The position numbers were made by a program, and so were the translations under genes. Below the pieces are notes generated by a model that was not told the DNA's origin, searched no databases, and worked only from the letters and a program-made list of their open reading frames with translations. Of a stretch of DNA of 64,000 bases, positions 36,793 to 47,178 are shown piece after piece. Source of the stretch: an uncultured Croceicoccus sp. Lineage in GTDB: Bacteria > Pseudomonadota > Alphaproteobacteria > Sphingomonadales > Sphingomonadaceae. The stretch spans positions 248,001 through 312,000 of the forward strand of contig NZ_CANMCP010000004.1 in NCBI RefSeq assembly GCF_947496385.1, written 5' to 3'. Positions within the stretch are counted from its first letter, which is position 1. Each line of letters starts with the position of its first letter.

Positions 36793-37989
36793 ATGGATCT
36801 GAACTTTACCCCCGAAGACGAAGCCTTCCGCGAGGAGGTTCGTGCATTTCTGAAGGAAAAACTGCCCGCGCGGCTTTCCGACAAGGTGCGCACCGGCAAG
36901 CATCTGACCAAGCAGGACATGGAGGAATGGCACGCCATCCTCAACGAACGCGGCTGGCTCGCGCCGCACTGGCCGGAAAAACACGGTGGCACGGGGTGGA
37001 GCGTGACGCAGCGTTTCATCTTCGAGGTGGAAACGGCGATGGCGCATTCGCCGCGCGTCGTGCCCTTCGGCCTGTCGATGCTGGCCCCGGTGCTCATCAA
37101 ATATGGCAGCGAGGCGCAGAAGGATCACTGGCTGCCGCGCATTCTCGACGGGACCGACTGGTGGTGCCAGGGGTATAGCGAGCCGGGCGCCGGCTCCGAC
37201 CTTGCCAGCCTCAAGACGCAGGCCGTGCGCGAGGGCGATCATTACATCGTCAACGGACAGAAGACCTGGACCACGCTGGGGCAGTTTGCGGACCATATCT
37301 TCTGCCTCGTGCGGACCGACAATTCGGGCAAGAAACAGGAGGGCATCTCCTTCCTGCTCATCGACATGGCGACGCCGGGGATCGAGGTGCGCCCGATCCG
37401 CCTGCTCGACGGCGATGCGGAGGTGAACGAGGTCTTCTTCACCGACGTGAAGGTGCCGGTCGAAAATCTCGTGGGCGAGGAGAACAAGGGCTGGACCTAT
37501 GCGAAATATCTGCTGACCTACGAACGCACCAATATCGCGGGCGTGGGCATGAGCATGGCCGCCTTCGAACAGTTGAAGGAGGTTGCGCAGCGCCAGACCC
37601 GCAATGGCAAGCCGCTCGCCGAAAATCCGATGTTCGCCGCGCGCATGGCGAAGCTGGAAATCGACCTTGAAAACATGAAGACGACGAACCTGCGCGTCCT
37701 CTACGAAGCAGGGCAGGGCAAGGCGCCGATGGCCGAAAGCTCTATGCTGAAAATCCGGGGGACCGAGATCCGGCAGGAAATTTCCGACCTCATGCGCCGC
37801 GCGGCCGGGCGTTATGCGCAGCCCTTCATTGGCGAGGCGCTCGAGGAAGGCTTCAACGGCGAACCGGTCGGCCCGGCATTTGCTGCGCCTGTATCCGCGC
37901 AATATTTCAACTATCGCAAGCTATCGATCTTCGGCGGCTCCAACGAGGTGCAGCGCGAGATCATCAGCAAATCTATTCTGGAGCTTTGA
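36793..37989 (+). CDS. Acyl-CoA dehydrogenase, larger member of a tandem pair
   Basis: 398-residue acyl-CoA dehydrogenase. FAD/substrate motifs [19 protein letters not shown] and [22 protein letters not shown] are intact. At the C-terminus KLSIFGGSNEVQREIISK has Gly where MCAD-type enzymes have the catalytic Glu. The next gene starts 3 bp after its stop and encodes a shorter, divergent paralogue; such side-by-side genes are the hallmark of alpha2-beta2 heteromeric acyl-CoA dehydrogenases (FadE26/27, FadE28/29 in mycobacterial sterol breakdown), in which FAD and active site are shared. No clear ribosome site; likely translationally coupled to the thiolase gene 19 bp upstream. Confidence 0.87.
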   Translation: MDLNFTPEDEAFREEVRAFLKEKLPARLSDKVRTGKHLTKQDMEEWHAILNERGWLAPHWPEKHGGTGWSVTQRFIFEVETAMAHSPRVVPFGLSMLAPVLIKYGSEAQKDHWLPRILDGTDWWCQGYSEPGAGSDLASLKTQAVREGDHYIVNGQKTWTTLGQFADHIFCLVRTDNSGKKQEGISFLLIDMATPGIEVRPIRLLDGDAEVNEVFFTDVKVPVENLVGEENKGWTYAKYLLTYERTNIAGVGMSMAAFEQLKEVAQRQTRNGKPLAENPMFAARMAKLEIDLENMKTTNLRVLYEAGQGKAPMAESSMLKIRGTEIRQEISDLMRRAAGRYAQPFIGEALEEGFNGEPVGPAFAAPVSAQYFNYRKLSIFGGSNEVQREIISKSILEL

Positions 37990-37992
37990 GCC

Positions 37993-39093
37993 ATGGATTT
38001 TTCCCTTGGGCAGGACCGGCAGATGCTGGTCGATTCGCTCGGGCGATATCTGTCGGCGAATTTCGATTTCTCAACCCGCGAAAAGGCGCTCGTCTCGGCG
38101 GAGGGGTTTTCCCGTGACATGTGGGCGGGCCTGGCCGAGCTGGGCGTGATCGGTGCATTGTTCACCGAGGATGCCGGCGGTTACGGCGGCGGTGCGTTCG
38201 ACATTGGCGCGGTGTTCGGCGAAATCGGCCGGGCGATCGCGCTCGGCCCGTTCCTCGGCACGTTGATGGCGGGCCGTGTCCTGCAGGCCGCGGGTGAAAC
38301 CGATGTGATCGAATCGCTGATTTCGGGCGAGACGATCGTGACCTTCGCGCACGAACCCGCCATCGATGGCGAGGGCGTCATGGCCGATCCGGCAAGTACG
38401 ACCCGCGCAGGCGAGGGGTGGACGGTGTCCGGCGCGAAGGGTGTCGTGCCCTATCTCGCCGGGGCGGACGTCATCCTCGTCACCGCGGAAACCGATGGCG
38501 GCCTGTCGACCTTTCTCGTCGAGCGGGGAGCCGATGGCGTGACGGTCAGCGATTACCCCCTCGTCGATGGCGGATCGGCGGGCGAGCTTACCATGAAGGA
38601 CGCGCCCGCGCGCCTGATCGGAGAGGCCGGCGCGGCGCAGGATGCCATCGACGATGCGATCGCCGCGGGGCTGGTCGCGCTGTCGTGGGAGGCGGTGGCG
38701 GTCATGGACGTGCTGCGCGCCAGCACGCTCGACTACATGAAGACGCGCAAGCAGTTCGGCATCCCCATCGGCAAGTTTCAGGCGTTGCAGCATCGCATGG
38801 CGACCGTCGCTCTGGAAATCGAGCAGGCGCGCTCTGCGGCGATCAATGCCGCCGCCATGCTGCACGAAGACCCGGTGAAGCGCGACCGTGCCGCATCGGC
38901 CGCGAAATACACGGTCGGCAAGACCGGCGTGCTCGCAGCGGAAGAGGCGCTGCAACTGCATGGCGGGATCGGCATGACGTGGGAACTGCCGCTCTCACAC
39001 TATGCAAAACGCATGATCATGATCGGCAGCGAACTCGGCGGCGAGGACGAGCATCTGGAACGCTTCATCGCACTGGGTCAGAAAGCGGCCTGA
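37993..39093 (+). CDS. Acyl-CoA dehydrogenase, smaller member of a tandem pair
   Basis: 366-residue acyl-CoA dehydrogenase-fold protein. The fold is seen in FSLGQDRQMLVDSLGRYL, in RASTLDYMKTRKQFGIPIGKFQALQHRMA (the helix H region, well conserved) and in LHGGIGMTWELPLSHYAKR. The middle beta domain is shorter and lacks the usual TEPxAGSD motif (it reads FAHEPAIDGEGVM), so FAD binding probably depends on the partner encoded 3 bp upstream. This unequal pair structure supports a heteromeric enzyme. Last gene of the operon begun at 34286; a terminator follows. Confidence 0.86.
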   Translation: MDFSLGQDRQMLVDSLGRYLSANFDFSTREKALVSAEGFSRDMWAGLAELGVIGALFTEDAGGYGGGAFDIGAVFGEIGRAIALGPFLGTLMAGRVLQAAGETDVIESLISGETIVTFAHEPAIDGEGVMADPASTTRAGEGWTVSGAKGVVPYLAGADVILVTAETDGGLSTFLVERGADGVTVSDYPLVDGGSAGELTMKDAPARLIGEAGAAQDAIDDAIAAGLVALSWEAVAVMDVLRASTLDYMKTRKQFGIPIGKFQALQHRMATVALEIEQARSAAINAAAMLHEDPVKRDRAASAAKYTVGKTGVLAAEEALQLHGGIGMTWELPLSHYAKRMIMIGSELGGEDEHLERFIALGQKAA

Positions 39094-39101
39094 CAAAACG
39101 A

Positions 39102-39128
39102 CGAAGGGGGCCGACTTCGCCCCCTTCG
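39102..39128 (+). terminator. Hairpin after the acyl-CoA dehydrogenase operon (weak)
   Basis: Perfect 10-bp stem CGAAGGGGGC / GCCCCCTTCG with a 7-base loop, 9 bases after the stop at 39093. No T-run follows, so it probably protects the 3' end or pauses polymerase ahead of the stronger terminator at 39143. Confidence 0.5.
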
Positions 39129-39142
39129 CCATTCATCCTCAT

Positions 39143-39183
39143 CGGCCATGCTGCTCTCTCGACCCCGCAGCATGGCCGTTTTT
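39143..39183 (+). terminator. Rho-independent terminator
   Basis: Perfect 12-bp stem CGGCCATGCTGC (39143-39154) / GCAGCATGGCCG (39167-39178), 12-base loop, then TTTTT. Ends the 34286-39093 operon just before the convergent gene whose stop is at 39197. Confidence 0.88.
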
Positions 39184-39196
39184 CGTGTGGATCGCG

Positions 39197-40333
39197 TCAG
39201 TAGCCCGACAAGCGCGCGAGCCGGTCTGCATGGTAATCGGCATCGCCGAACATTTCGGCCAGGACACGCTGCCGCTTCATGTAGAAGCCGACGTCATATT
39301 CGTCGGTCATCCCGATGCCGCCGTGCATCTGCACCGCCTCCTGCACCGCGAGCGCCGCGCTGTTGCCGGCCATGGCCTTGGCGACATGGACATGCCGCTC
39401 CGCCTCCGGATCGCCCTCGTCGAGCGCCTGCTGCGCCTTGAGCACGGCGGCGCGCGCCACCTCCATCTCGCAATAGAGATGCGCGGCCCGGTGTTGCAGC
39501 GCCTGGAAACTGCCGATGATCTGCCCGAATTGCTTGCGTTCGCGCAGATAGGCAGTCGTCATGTCGGCGGCGCCGTTGGCCACGCCGACAAGCTCCGCCG
39601 CCGCGCCCGTGCGCACGGCGCCGAGCACGCGGTCGAGCACATCGGCCCCGCGCCCCACCTCGCCCACGACCGCATCGCCATCGACCTCCACGCCATCGAA
39701 CATGACGCGCGCCGCCATGCTCGCATCGGCAAGCCGGTCGGCATCCGCCGTCACGCCATCGGTGTCGCGCGGTACGGCGAACAGCGTGATGCCGTCGCGA
39801 TCGCTTTCGTCACCCGAACTGCGCGCCGTGACGAGCAGCACGTCCGCAACATGACCGTGCGCGACGAATTGCTTGGCCCCGTCGAGGCGGAAGCCATTGC
39901 CGCTTTTCGTCGCGGTCGCGGCCACGCGGTGCGGGCGATGGCGCGTCGTTTCCTCAAAGGCGAGCGCCGCCACGCTTTCGCCCGCGACGATTCCCGGCAT
40001 CCAGCGTTGGCGGATATGGTCGCCGGCCATGTTCAACGCGGTCACCGCGCCGACCGCGGTCGAAAGAAACGGTGAGGGCGTAAGGTTACGGCCGATTTCC
40101 TCCAGCACGATGCCCGCCTCGACATGGCCGAGGCCGAGCCCGTCATCGGCCTCACCCGCCAGAATGCCGGTAAAGCCCATCTCGGCGAACTGCCGCCAGA
40201 CATCGGGCGAAAACCCGTGGGAATCGCCCGCATCGCGCAAGGCCCGCATGTGCGACACCGGCGCGTTCCCGGCGATGAAGGGGCGCGCGCTATCGGCGAG
40301 CATGTCCTGATCTTCGTTCCAGTACATCGGCAT
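39197..40333 (-). CDS. Acyl-CoA dehydrogenase, smaller member of the second tandem pair
   Basis: 378-residue acyl-CoA dehydrogenase-fold protein; begins MPMYWNEDQDMLADSARPF. The family helix TTAYLRERKQFGQIIGSFQALQHRAAHLYCEMEVARAAVLKAQ and QMHGGIGMTDEYDVGFYMKR are well kept, whereas the TEPxAGSD motif of the beta domain reads FEETTRHRPHRVAAT, as expected for the non-catalytic-type subunit of heteromeric enzymes. Its start lies 3 bp after the stop of the larger partner. Last gene of a minus-strand operon fadB-like - ACAD - ACAD; convergent with the other pair. Confidence 0.86.
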   Translation of the reverse strand: MPMYWNEDQDMLADSARPFIAGNAPVSHMRALRDAGDSHGFSPDVWRQFAEMGFTGILAGEADDGLGLGHVEAGIVLEEIGRNLTPSPFLSTAVGAVTALNMAGDHIRQRWMPGIVAGESVAALAFEETTRHRPHRVAATATKSGNGFRLDGAKQFVAHGHVADVLLVTARSSGDESDRDGITLFAVPRDTDGVTADADRLADASMAARVMFDGVEVDGDAVVGEVGRGADVLDRVLGAVRTGAAAELVGVANGAADMTTAYLRERKQFGQIIGSFQALQHRAAHLYCEMEVARAAVLKAQQALDEGDPEAERHVHVAKAMAGNSAALAVQEAVQMHGGIGMTDEYDVGFYMKRQRVLAEMFGDADYHADRLARLSGY

Positions 40334-40336
40334 GGG

Positions 40337-41524
40337 TCAGGCTCCCGGCAGGTTCAAGATGCGCTTGGCAATGATGTTGAGCTGAATCTCGGAGGTGCCC
40401 CCCTCGATCGAATTGGCCTTCGTGCGCAGCCAGCTTCGCGCGGCCACGCCGCCATGGCTGCGCCCGCTGTCCCATTCCAGCGCGTCGGCGCCGCCCGCCG
40501 CCATCATCAGCTCGTGGCGGTCCTTGTTGAGCTCGGTGCCGTAATATTTCATCATCGAGGGTTGCGCCGGGTCCGCCTTCCCGGCTTTCAGCATGTCGAT
40601 GAACCGCTCCGACATGGCCTGAAACGCGGCGGCGCGGACCTCGAATGCTGCGATCCGTGCGCGCAGCATCGGATCGTCGAGGCGACCGTCCGCCTCCGCG
40701 CCGAGATGGGCAAGCGCCCGTTCGGGCAGCGATTGCTCGCTCGCGCGAAGCCCCATGCCGGAGATCATCTCCCGTTCGTGGCCGAGCAGATATTTCGCCA
40801 CGTTCCAGCCCTTGTTGATCTCGCCGACGACGTTCTCCTTCGGGACTTTCACATCGTCGAAGAACGTTTCGCAAAACGGCGAATTGCCGGAGATCAGCAG
40901 GATCGGCTTGGTCGAGACACCGGGCGATTCCATGTCGAACAGGAGGAAGGAAATGCCCCCCTGCTTCGACGATGTATCCGTCCGCACGAGGCAGAAGATC
41001 ATGTCCGCCTTGTCCGCGTAGCTGGTCCACACCTTCTGTCCGTTGACGAGGAAATGGTCGCCCTTGTCCTCCGCCCGCGTGGCCAGGCTGGCGAGATCGG
41101 AGCCGGCGTTCGGCTCGCTATACCCCTGGCACCAGCGGATTTCGCCGCGCGCGATTTTCGGCAGATGCTCCTTCTTCTGCGCTTCGGTTCCGTATTTCAG
41201 CAATGCGGGGCCAAGCATCGAAATGCCGAAGCTGTAGAGCGGGGTGCGGCAACCAAGCGCGGCCATCTCCTGTTTCAGCACCTTGGCCTCCGCCGGGGCG
41301 AGGCCGCCGCCGCCATATTCGGTCGGCCAGTCGGGCACGGTCCACCCGCGCTCGCCCATGATCCGCAGCCAGTCGGCCTGCGCCTGCGACGAGGGTTCGA
41401 ACCGCCGCCCGCCCCATGCGACATCGTCGGCGCTTTTGGGCGGCGTGCGCATTTCGGGCGGGCAGTTCATCTCCAGCCAGCGGCGCGTTTCGCGGCGAAA
41501 ATCGTCGAGCGCGGCCTCAGCCAT
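40337..41524 (-). CDS. Acyl-CoA dehydrogenase, larger member of the second tandem pair
   Basis: 395-residue acyl-CoA dehydrogenase with [42 protein letters not shown] and a C-terminal [19 protein letters not shown]. It resembles the 36793-37989 protein closely in these motifs, so the window holds two related heteromeric dehydrogenase pairs, probably for different steps or chain lengths. Its first 8 bp overlap the end of the fadB-like gene upstream, so the three genes are co-translated. Substrate unknown; sterol or other bulky acyl-CoA esters are plausible by analogy. Confidence 0.87.
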   Translation of the reverse strand: MAEAALDDFRRETRRWLEMNCPPEMRTPPKSADDVAWGGRRFEPSSQAQADWLRIMGERGWTVPDWPTEYGGGGLAPAEAKVLKQEMAALGCRTPLYSFGISMLGPALLKYGTEAQKKEHLPKIARGEIRWCQGYSEPNAGSDLASLATRAEDKGDHFLVNGQKVWTSYADKADMIFCLVRTDTSSKQGGISFLLFDMESPGVSTKPILLISGNSPFCETFFDDVKVPKENVVGEINKGWNVAKYLLGHEREMISGMGLRASEQSLPERALAHLGAEADGRLDDPMLRARIAAFEVRAAAFQAMSERFIDMLKAGKADPAQPSMMKYYGTELNKDRHELMMAAGGADALEWDSGRSHGGVAARSWLRTKANSIEGGTSEIQLNIIAKRILNLPGA

Positions 41525-43568
41525 TGAAACGCTCCCCCTTCGCCGCCTTGTCCTTCATCATCTGCGACAGCTTGAGGCCCGGCATGCGAGCCCCGTGTTT
41601 TTCAAGGCCGGCGACCACGGTATCCAGCCCGATCGTATCGGCCCAGAACATCGGCCCGCCGGTATAGGACGGCCAGCCATAGCCATAGAGCCACACCATA
41701 TCGATGTCGGAGGCCCGCTGCGCGATCCCTTCCTCGAGGATGAGCGCGCCTTCGTTCACCATGGGGTAGAGCAGGCGCTCGCGGATTTCATCATCCGAAA
41801 TCTCGCGCTGTTCCTTGCCCGATTTGCGGGCGAAATCGCGGACGATTGCGTTGACTTCCTCCGACGGGGTGCGCTGGCGTTTCTCGTCGTAGTCGTAGAA
41901 GCCCTTGCCGGTCTTTTGTCCCCAGCGGCCCCGTTCGCACAGCACTTCGCGCACGGTCGAACTGCTCGACGTTTCCTTTTTCCAGCCGAGGTCCAGCCCG
42001 GCCAGGTCGCCCATCTGGAACGGGCCCATCGGGAATCCGAAATCGAGCAGTACCCGGTCGATCTGATCGGGCAGCGCCCCTTCCATGAGCAGGGCATTGG
42101 CCTGTTCCTGCCGCGCGGACAGCATGCGATTGCCGATGAAGCCGTGGCACACGCCGGAAATGACCGCGACCTTGCCGATGGTCTTGGCCAGCTTCATCGA
42201 GGTGGCGAGCACGTTCGCCGCGGTCTTGTCCCCGCGCACGATTTCGAGCAGCTTCATCACGTTCGCGGGCGAGAAGAAGTGCAGGCCGATGACCCATTCC
42301 GGGCGCCCGGTGCATGCCGCGATCTCGTTCACGTCGAGATAGCTGGTGTTGCTGGCGAGGATGGCGCCGGGTTTCGCGATGGCATCGAGCTTGGTGAAGA
42401 CCTCCTTCTTGATCTCCATCAGCTCGAAGACCGCCTCGATAATGAGGTCGCAATCGGCCAGATCGTCATAGCTGAGCGAGGGGGTCAGGTGGCCCATCGC
42501 CTGTTCGACCTGCGCGTCGGTGATGCGGCCCTTCTTTGCCGTGTTCTCGTAATTCTTGCGGATGATGCCGGTCCCGCGGTCGAGCGCCTCCTGCTTCATC
42601 TCGACGATGGTGACGGGGATGCCCGCGGACAGGAAATTCATCGCAATGCCGCCGCCCATGGTGCCCGCGCCGATGATGCCGACCTTTTTGATCGGCAGGA
42701 TCTCGGTATCGTTGGGCAGGTCGTCGATCTTCTGTGCCGCGCGTTCGGCGAAGAACACGTGGCGCAGCGCGGCCGATTGCGTGCCGTTCATCAGTTTCAT
42801 GAACAATTCACGCTCGACCTTGACGCCCTCCTCGTACGGTTTCGCGACCGCGGCCTCGACCGTCTGGATGCACGCTTCGGGCGCGTCGAAGCCTTTGAGC
42901 TTGCGGGCGTTCTTCTGGCGGAACTGCGCGAACACGTCGTCGGGTGCGGCATGGATGCGGTCGTCACGGCGGCTGGACACCGGGTGGCTGTCGCGGTCGG
43001 CGACCTCGCGGGCAAAGGCGATGGCGTCCGCCTCCAGCGTGTCGGCATCGGTGAGCCTGTCGACGAGGCCGAGCGTTTCGGCCTTCGTGGCGGAAATCGG
43101 ATTGCCGGACACGATCATGTCGAGCGCGGCCTCCACCCCCACCACGCGGGGCAGACGCTGCGTTCCGCCCGCGCCGGGGAGCAGGCCGAGCTTCACCTCC
43201 GGCAGGCCCAGCTTCGCCGATTTCGCCGCGATCCGGTAATGGCAGCCCAGCGCCACCTCCAGCCCGCCGCCCAGCGCGGTGCCGTGGATCGCCGCCACGA
43301 CCGGCTTGGCGCAGCTCTCGATCGTGTCGATGACGGTCGGCAGGCCGGGTTCGACCGGCGGCTTGCCGAATTCGGTGATGTCGGCGCCGGCATGGAACGT
43401 GCGCCCGTCGCACCGGATCACGACCGCCGCGACCGCGTCGTCATTGCGCGCCTGTTCCATGGCGGCGGACAACCCTTGGCGGACCGCGGCGCCCAGTGCG
43501 TTGACCGGCGGGTTGTCACTCGTGACGATCAGGACATTGCCGTCGATGCGGGTGGATACAGCGGACAT
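41517..43568 (-). CDS. Bifunctional enoyl-CoA hydratase / 3-hydroxyacyl-CoA dehydrogenase (FadB/FadJ-like)
   Basis: 683-residue multifunctional beta-oxidation protein. The N-terminal crotonase domain (about 1-190) has [11 protein letters not shown] and [20 protein letters not shown] with Glu, and [13 protein letters not shown]. The 3-hydroxyacyl-CoA dehydrogenase part starts with the NAD site [18 protein letters not shown] (near 293-310), includes the catalytic [20 protein letters not shown], and ends in two 3HCDH C-terminal repeats. It hydrates enoyl-CoA and oxidises the 3-hydroxyacyl-CoA. First gene of the minus-strand operon with the ACAD pair; a separate thiolase (24994 or 35568) would complete a beta-oxidation round. 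Confidence 0.92.
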   Translation of the reverse strand: MSAVSTRIDGNVLIVTSDNPPVNALGAAVRQGLSAAMEQARNDDAVAAVVIRCDGRTFHAGADITEFGKPPVEPGLPTVIDTIESCAKPVVAAIHGTALGGGLEVALGCHYRIAAKSAKLGLPEVKLGLLPGAGGTQRLPRVVGVEAALDMIVSGNPISATKAETLGLVDRLTDADTLEADAIAFAREVADRDSHPVSSRRDDRIHAAPDDVFAQFRQKNARKLKGFDAPEACIQTVEAAVAKPYEEGVKVERELFMKLMNGTQSAALRHVFFAERAAQKIDDLPNDTEILPIKKVGIIGAGTMGGGIAMNFLSAGIPVTIVEMKQEALDRGTGIIRKNYENTAKKGRITDAQVEQAMGHLTPSLSYDDLADCDLIIEAVFELMEIKKEVFTKLDAIAKPGAILASNTSYLDVNEIAACTGRPEWVIGLHFFSPANVMKLLEIVRGDKTAANVLATSMKLAKTIGKVAVISGVCHGFIGNRMLSARQEQANALLMEGALPDQIDRVLLDFGFPMGPFQMGDLAGLDLGWKKETSSSSTVREVLCERGRWGQKTGKGFYDYDEKRQRTPSEEVNAIVRDFARKSGKEQREISDDEIRERLLYPMVNEGALILEEGIAQRASDIDMVWLYGYGWPSYTGGPMFWADTIGLDTVVAGLEKHGARMPGLKLSQMMKDKAAKGERFNG

Positions 43569-43773
43569 GGGCTCTCCTTGGGAAAATTTATGAATCTATC
43601 GTTGGCGCGCGGCTGCGCGGTGCATACCTCACATTCTAACATACGCCGGAGCAAATCAAGTGCCCTTTGCAGAATTGACTTGAAACGTAACGGACGCAGC
43701 CATAGCCTGTAGGCCGAAGCTCGGGATAAAACAGCAAACCCGAACTATGAAATCCTGCAAAAAGGATCGGGAC

Positions 43774-45522
43774 ATGGATGCGCAATCGGCACAGATCGAA
43801 GCGGCGGGCGGCGCGGCCGGCTGGCCCGCGATGACCATTGCGGAGGCGACGGCGGCGCTGACCGCGCCCGGCGCCCTTTTCGAAATGGAAGAGGTGGAGA
43901 TCGGCGGCAGGCCGCTGCGCACGTGGAAGAATCAGCCGCGCACGCTCGCCGCGCTGGCCCGGCGCGCGCGGGACATGTTCGGCACCCGCGAATTCATCAT
44001 CTACGAAGACGACCGGGTCACCTAAGACGGGTGGTTCCGGGCCGTGTGCGCGCTCGCGCTCGCCTTGCGCGACGCAGGCGTGGGCAAGGGCGACCGCGTC
44101 GCCATCGCCATGCGCAACCTTCCCGAATGGCCCGTCGCATTCTTTGCCGCGACCGCCATCGGCGCCATCGCCGTCCCGCTCAATGCGTGGTGGACCGGGG
44201 GCGAGCTTGCCTATGGCCTCGCCGATTCGGGGGCGAAGCTGCTCATCTGCGATTATCGGCGGTCGTGCGATATCGCGCCGTTTCTTGGGCAGCTTCCCGA
44301 ATTGGGGGATGTGTGGGTCGCGCGGGCGCAGGGTCGCGCCATGGCCGACGATACGACGCCGCTGGAATCGCGGATCGGGCCGGCTTCGGGCTATGGCGAC
44401 CTGCCCGAACGCGATCTTCCGGACGAAAATGCCGATCCCGACGATGGCGCGACGATTTTTTATACCAGCGGAACGACGGGAAAGCCCAAAGGGGCGCTCG
44501 GCACCCACCGCAACATATTGACCTGCACGCTGACCGGCGCATTCGCATCGCAGCGTTCGGCGCTGCGCCGGGGCGAGGTTCCGGCGGAAAAGCCCGCGCG
44601 CACGGGGCTGCTCGTCATTCCGCTGTTTCATGTGACGGCCTGCAATTCCTCGCTCATGGGGACGTTGATGGCGGGCAACCGGCTCGTCATGATGCGCAAA
44701 TGGGACGCCGGCAAGGCGCTCGCGCTGATCGAGCGGGAGAAGGTCAACACGACCGGCGGCGTTCCCGCGATCGCCTGGCAGATCATCGAGCACCCGGACC
44801 GGGAAAAGTACGATCTCTCCTCGCTCGAACTCATCTCCTATGGCGGGGCGCCATCCGCGCCGGAGCTGGTGCGGCGCATCGGCGGCGATCTGAAATCGCT
44901 GCCGGGCAATGGATATGGCATGACGGAGACGTCGGCGACCGTGACCTTCCACGGGGCGGAGGATTACGTGAACCGCCCCGAAAGCTGCGGCCCGCCGATG
45001 CCCGTGACCGACCTCAGAATCATGGACGTGGACACGGCGACGCCCCTTCCCACCGGCGCGGTCGGCGAATTGTGGGTGCGGGGGCCGCAGGTGGTGAAAG
45101 GATACTGGAACCGGCCGGAGGAGACGGCCGAGGCCTTTGTCGATGGTTGGGTCCGGACCGGCGACATCGCCCGGCTGGACGAGGAAGGCTTTCTCACCAT
45201 CGTCGACCGGGCGAAGGACATCGTCATCCGCGGGGGCGAGAACATCTATTCCTCGGAGGTGGAAAACGTCCTCTACGAACATCCCGCCGTCACCGATGCC
45301 GCGCTGGTCGGTATTCCGGACAAGGTGCTGGGCGAGCAGCCGGCCGCCGTCGTGCATTGCGCACCGGGCCGCACCGCGAGCGAGGCGGAGCTGCAGCAAT
45401 GGGTGCGCGAACGGCTCGCCGGGTTCAAGGTGCCGGTGCGCGTGCTGTTTCAGAGCGAACCGCTGCCGCGCAACGCCAATGGCAAGATTTTGAAGGCGGA
45501 ACTCAAACGGCTCTTTGCCTGA
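43774..45522 (+). pseudogene. Acyl-CoA synthetase (AMP-dependent ligase) with internal stop codon
   Basis: A 583-codon class I adenylate-forming CoA ligase interrupted by TAA at 44023-44025 in an otherwise open frame. Before it the frame reads FIIYEDDRVT, after it DGWFRAVCALALAL; family members have Tyr at the stop position, so one base change (TAC to TAA) explains it. The rest is intact: TIFYTSGTTGKPKG (ATP loop), YGMTETSATVTFHG, WVRTGDIARLDEEGFLTIVDRAKDIVIRGGENIYSSEVE and the C-terminal lysine in PRNANGKILKAEL. A GTG at 44044 could restart translation but would lack the first 90 residues. Ribosome site AAAGGA before 43774. Would activate the pathway acid; possibly inactive or a sequencing error. 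Confidence 0.85.
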
Positions 45523-45546
45523 ACGCCGCGATGCCGGGGCGGGGCC

Positions 45547-46329
45547 TCAGGCGAAGATGCTGACCATTTGCGAGCCTGTGGCGATCGCCTCGCCATCCGC
45601 GTTCCAGATCGCCATGGATTGCGCGGACAGGCCGTCCTGCGCGTGCCCGGTCCGGGTTTCGAGCAGCCACCAGCCGTCCCGGCTGCGCGGTTCGGCCGTC
45701 AGGAAATGAACTGTCCACATCGCGGAAGAGACGGGCCCCGGCTCGCGCATGAGCGTTGCGGCCCCGGGCGGCAGGGCATCGCCGACGGCGAGCAGTTCGG
45801 CAAACGGATCCAGCCCGTCACGATCCCGCAACCGTACCCAGTGGCGCAGCACCGGCTCGCCATTGTTTTCGCGCGGCGAGGCATCCGCATAGTCGAAATT
45901 ATGCGTGAAAAGCGGGGCGTGCTGCTTCTTTGACGCGGGTGCCTGTTCGGGCGGAATGACGGACGGCGCGGGGGCGGGGGCGAACGACACGGCCGATTCG
46001 CGCGCAGCCATGAACAGGAACGTGCCATGCCATGCGGTGGTATCGCCGCTGTGGAGATCGGCGGTGACGAAGGCGCTCGACCGGCCGCGCCGCAGCACGC
46101 TGGCCTCGGCGCGCAGGGTGCCCGATATGGGGCCGGCAAAGGCGATCTGCACGCTCCGCAACGGGGGCAGGTCGGGCGCTGCGGCCCGTGCTGCGCAATA
46201 GGCCGCCGCCGTGCTCAACCCGCCATAGGCCGTGCGCCCCTGCGTCCAGCCATCGGGCACCTCCATCGCGAGCCGGCCTGCATCGTCCCGCGCCATGTCG
46301 AGCAGCCGGGCCAGGTTCGGGGTTTGCAT
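45547..46329 (-). CDS. Acyl-CoA thioesterase-like protein (thioesterase superfamily, double hotdog)
   Basis: 260-residue protein of the TesB-like '4HBT_3' group. QGRTAYGGLSTAAAYCAARA near residues 29-48 and LRSVQIAFAGPISGTLRAEASVLRRGRSSAFVTADL match the first hotdog, and WWLLETRTGHAQDGLSAQSMAIWNADGEAIATGSQMVSIFA the second. Members act on acyl-CoA esters in catabolic clusters, often to release dead-end CoA conjugates. First in order on the minus strand is the phosphotransferase-SDR-SDR group upstream; a 33-bp gap separates it from the nearer SDR, so it may belong to that operon. Confidence 0.8.
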   Translation of the reverse strand: MQTPNLARLLDMARDDAGRLAMEVPDGWTQGRTAYGGLSTAAAYCAARAAAPDLPPLRSVQIAFAGPISGTLRAEASVLRRGRSSAFVTADLHSGDTTAWHGTFLFMAARESAVSFAPAPAPSVIPPEQAPASKKQHAPLFTHNFDYADASPRENNGEPVLRHWVRLRDRDGLDPFAELLAVGDALPPGAATLMREPGPVSSAMWTVHFLTAEPRSRDGWWLLETRTGHAQDGLSAQSMAIWNADGEAIATGSQMVSIFA

Positions 46330-46362
46330 CGTCGCGTCACTCTTTCTCGTACAACAGGCCGG

Positions 46363-47178
46363 TTACCAGGCGGCCGCACCCTTGTTTCCGCCCGGTCGCC
46401 GCGCGGTGGGATGCGAGGTGGACAGCCCGCCGTCAACCGCAATCGCCTGCCCATGGACATAGCTTGCCTCGTCGGAGGCGAGGAAGAGCGCGGTGTGCGC
46501 GATTTCCTCCGGCTCGCCGCCGCGCTGCAACGGGTTGAGCTGGCCGATCCGGTCCGCCTTGCCCGCCGCGCGCGCCTGTTCATATGCGCTGCGCGTCATG
46601 CCCGTCTCGATAAGGCCGGGACAGATCGCATTGATCCGCACCCCCGTCCCGGCGAGCTGCTGCGCCGCGGTCTGTACCAGGTTGATGACGCCCGCCTTCG
46701 ACGCGGAATATTGCGCCGGTCCCGCGCCCGATCGCAGGCCGGCGACGCTCGCGGTGCACACGATCGCCCCGCCGCCACGCTCCGCAATCGCCGGCGCTGC
46801 AAGCTTCACCGCCAGGAACGGCCCGATCACATTGACGCGCAGCACATCCATCCAGTCTTCGGCACTGGCATCGAAGAAACCACCGCGCGGGCCCCCGGTG
46901 ATCCCCGCATTGGCGTAAAATATGTCCAGCCCGCCAAAATCGTCCTTCGCGCGGGCGATGGCGATACCGATGTCGTCCTCCGACGCCGCATCGCCCGTCA
47001 CGGCCACGGCCTGCCCGCCATCGCTGCGAATCGTATCGACGGTCGCGGCGACGTCCTCGGTCCGGTCGAAGGCGACGATCGATGCGCCCTCGCGCGCGAA
47101 CAGGATCGCGCTGGCCCGGCCGATGCCCGATGCCGCGCCGGTGACGATGGCGACCTTGCCGGAGAGACGCGCGCTCAT
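46363..47178 (-). CDS. Short-chain dehydrogenase/reductase
   Basis: 271-residue classical SDR. Cofactor site TGAASGIG (14-21) with FDRTED after beta-2 (Asp favours NAD), YANAGITGG, the catalytic Ser in [10 protein letters not shown] and the YxxxK pair YSASK, then [16 protein letters not shown] and a C-terminal [11 protein letters not shown]. It oxidises or reduces a hydroxyl/keto group on an unknown substrate. Its ATG overlaps the stop of the upstream SDR gene (ATGA); the two probably act in consecutive steps or on stereoisomers. Confidence 0.87.
   Translation of the reverse strand: MSARLSGKVAIVTGAASGIGRASAILFAREGASIVAFDRTEDVAATVDTIRSDGGQAVAVTGDAASEDDIGIAIARAKDDFGGLDIFYANAGITGGPRGGFFDASAEDWMDVLRVNVIGPFLAVKLAAPAIAERGGGAIVCTASVAGLRSGAGPAQYSASKAGVINLVQTAAQQLAGTGVRINAICPGLIETGMTRSAYEQARAAGKADRIGQLNPLQRGGEPEEIAHTALFLASDEASYVHGQAIAVDGGLSTSHPTARRPGGNKGAAAW

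Noticed and set aside
43747..44025. A separate 92-residue gene before the CoA ligase
   Set aside because: It is in the same frame as the ligase and supplies the missing ligase N-terminus; it is the 5' part of one gene with an internal stop.
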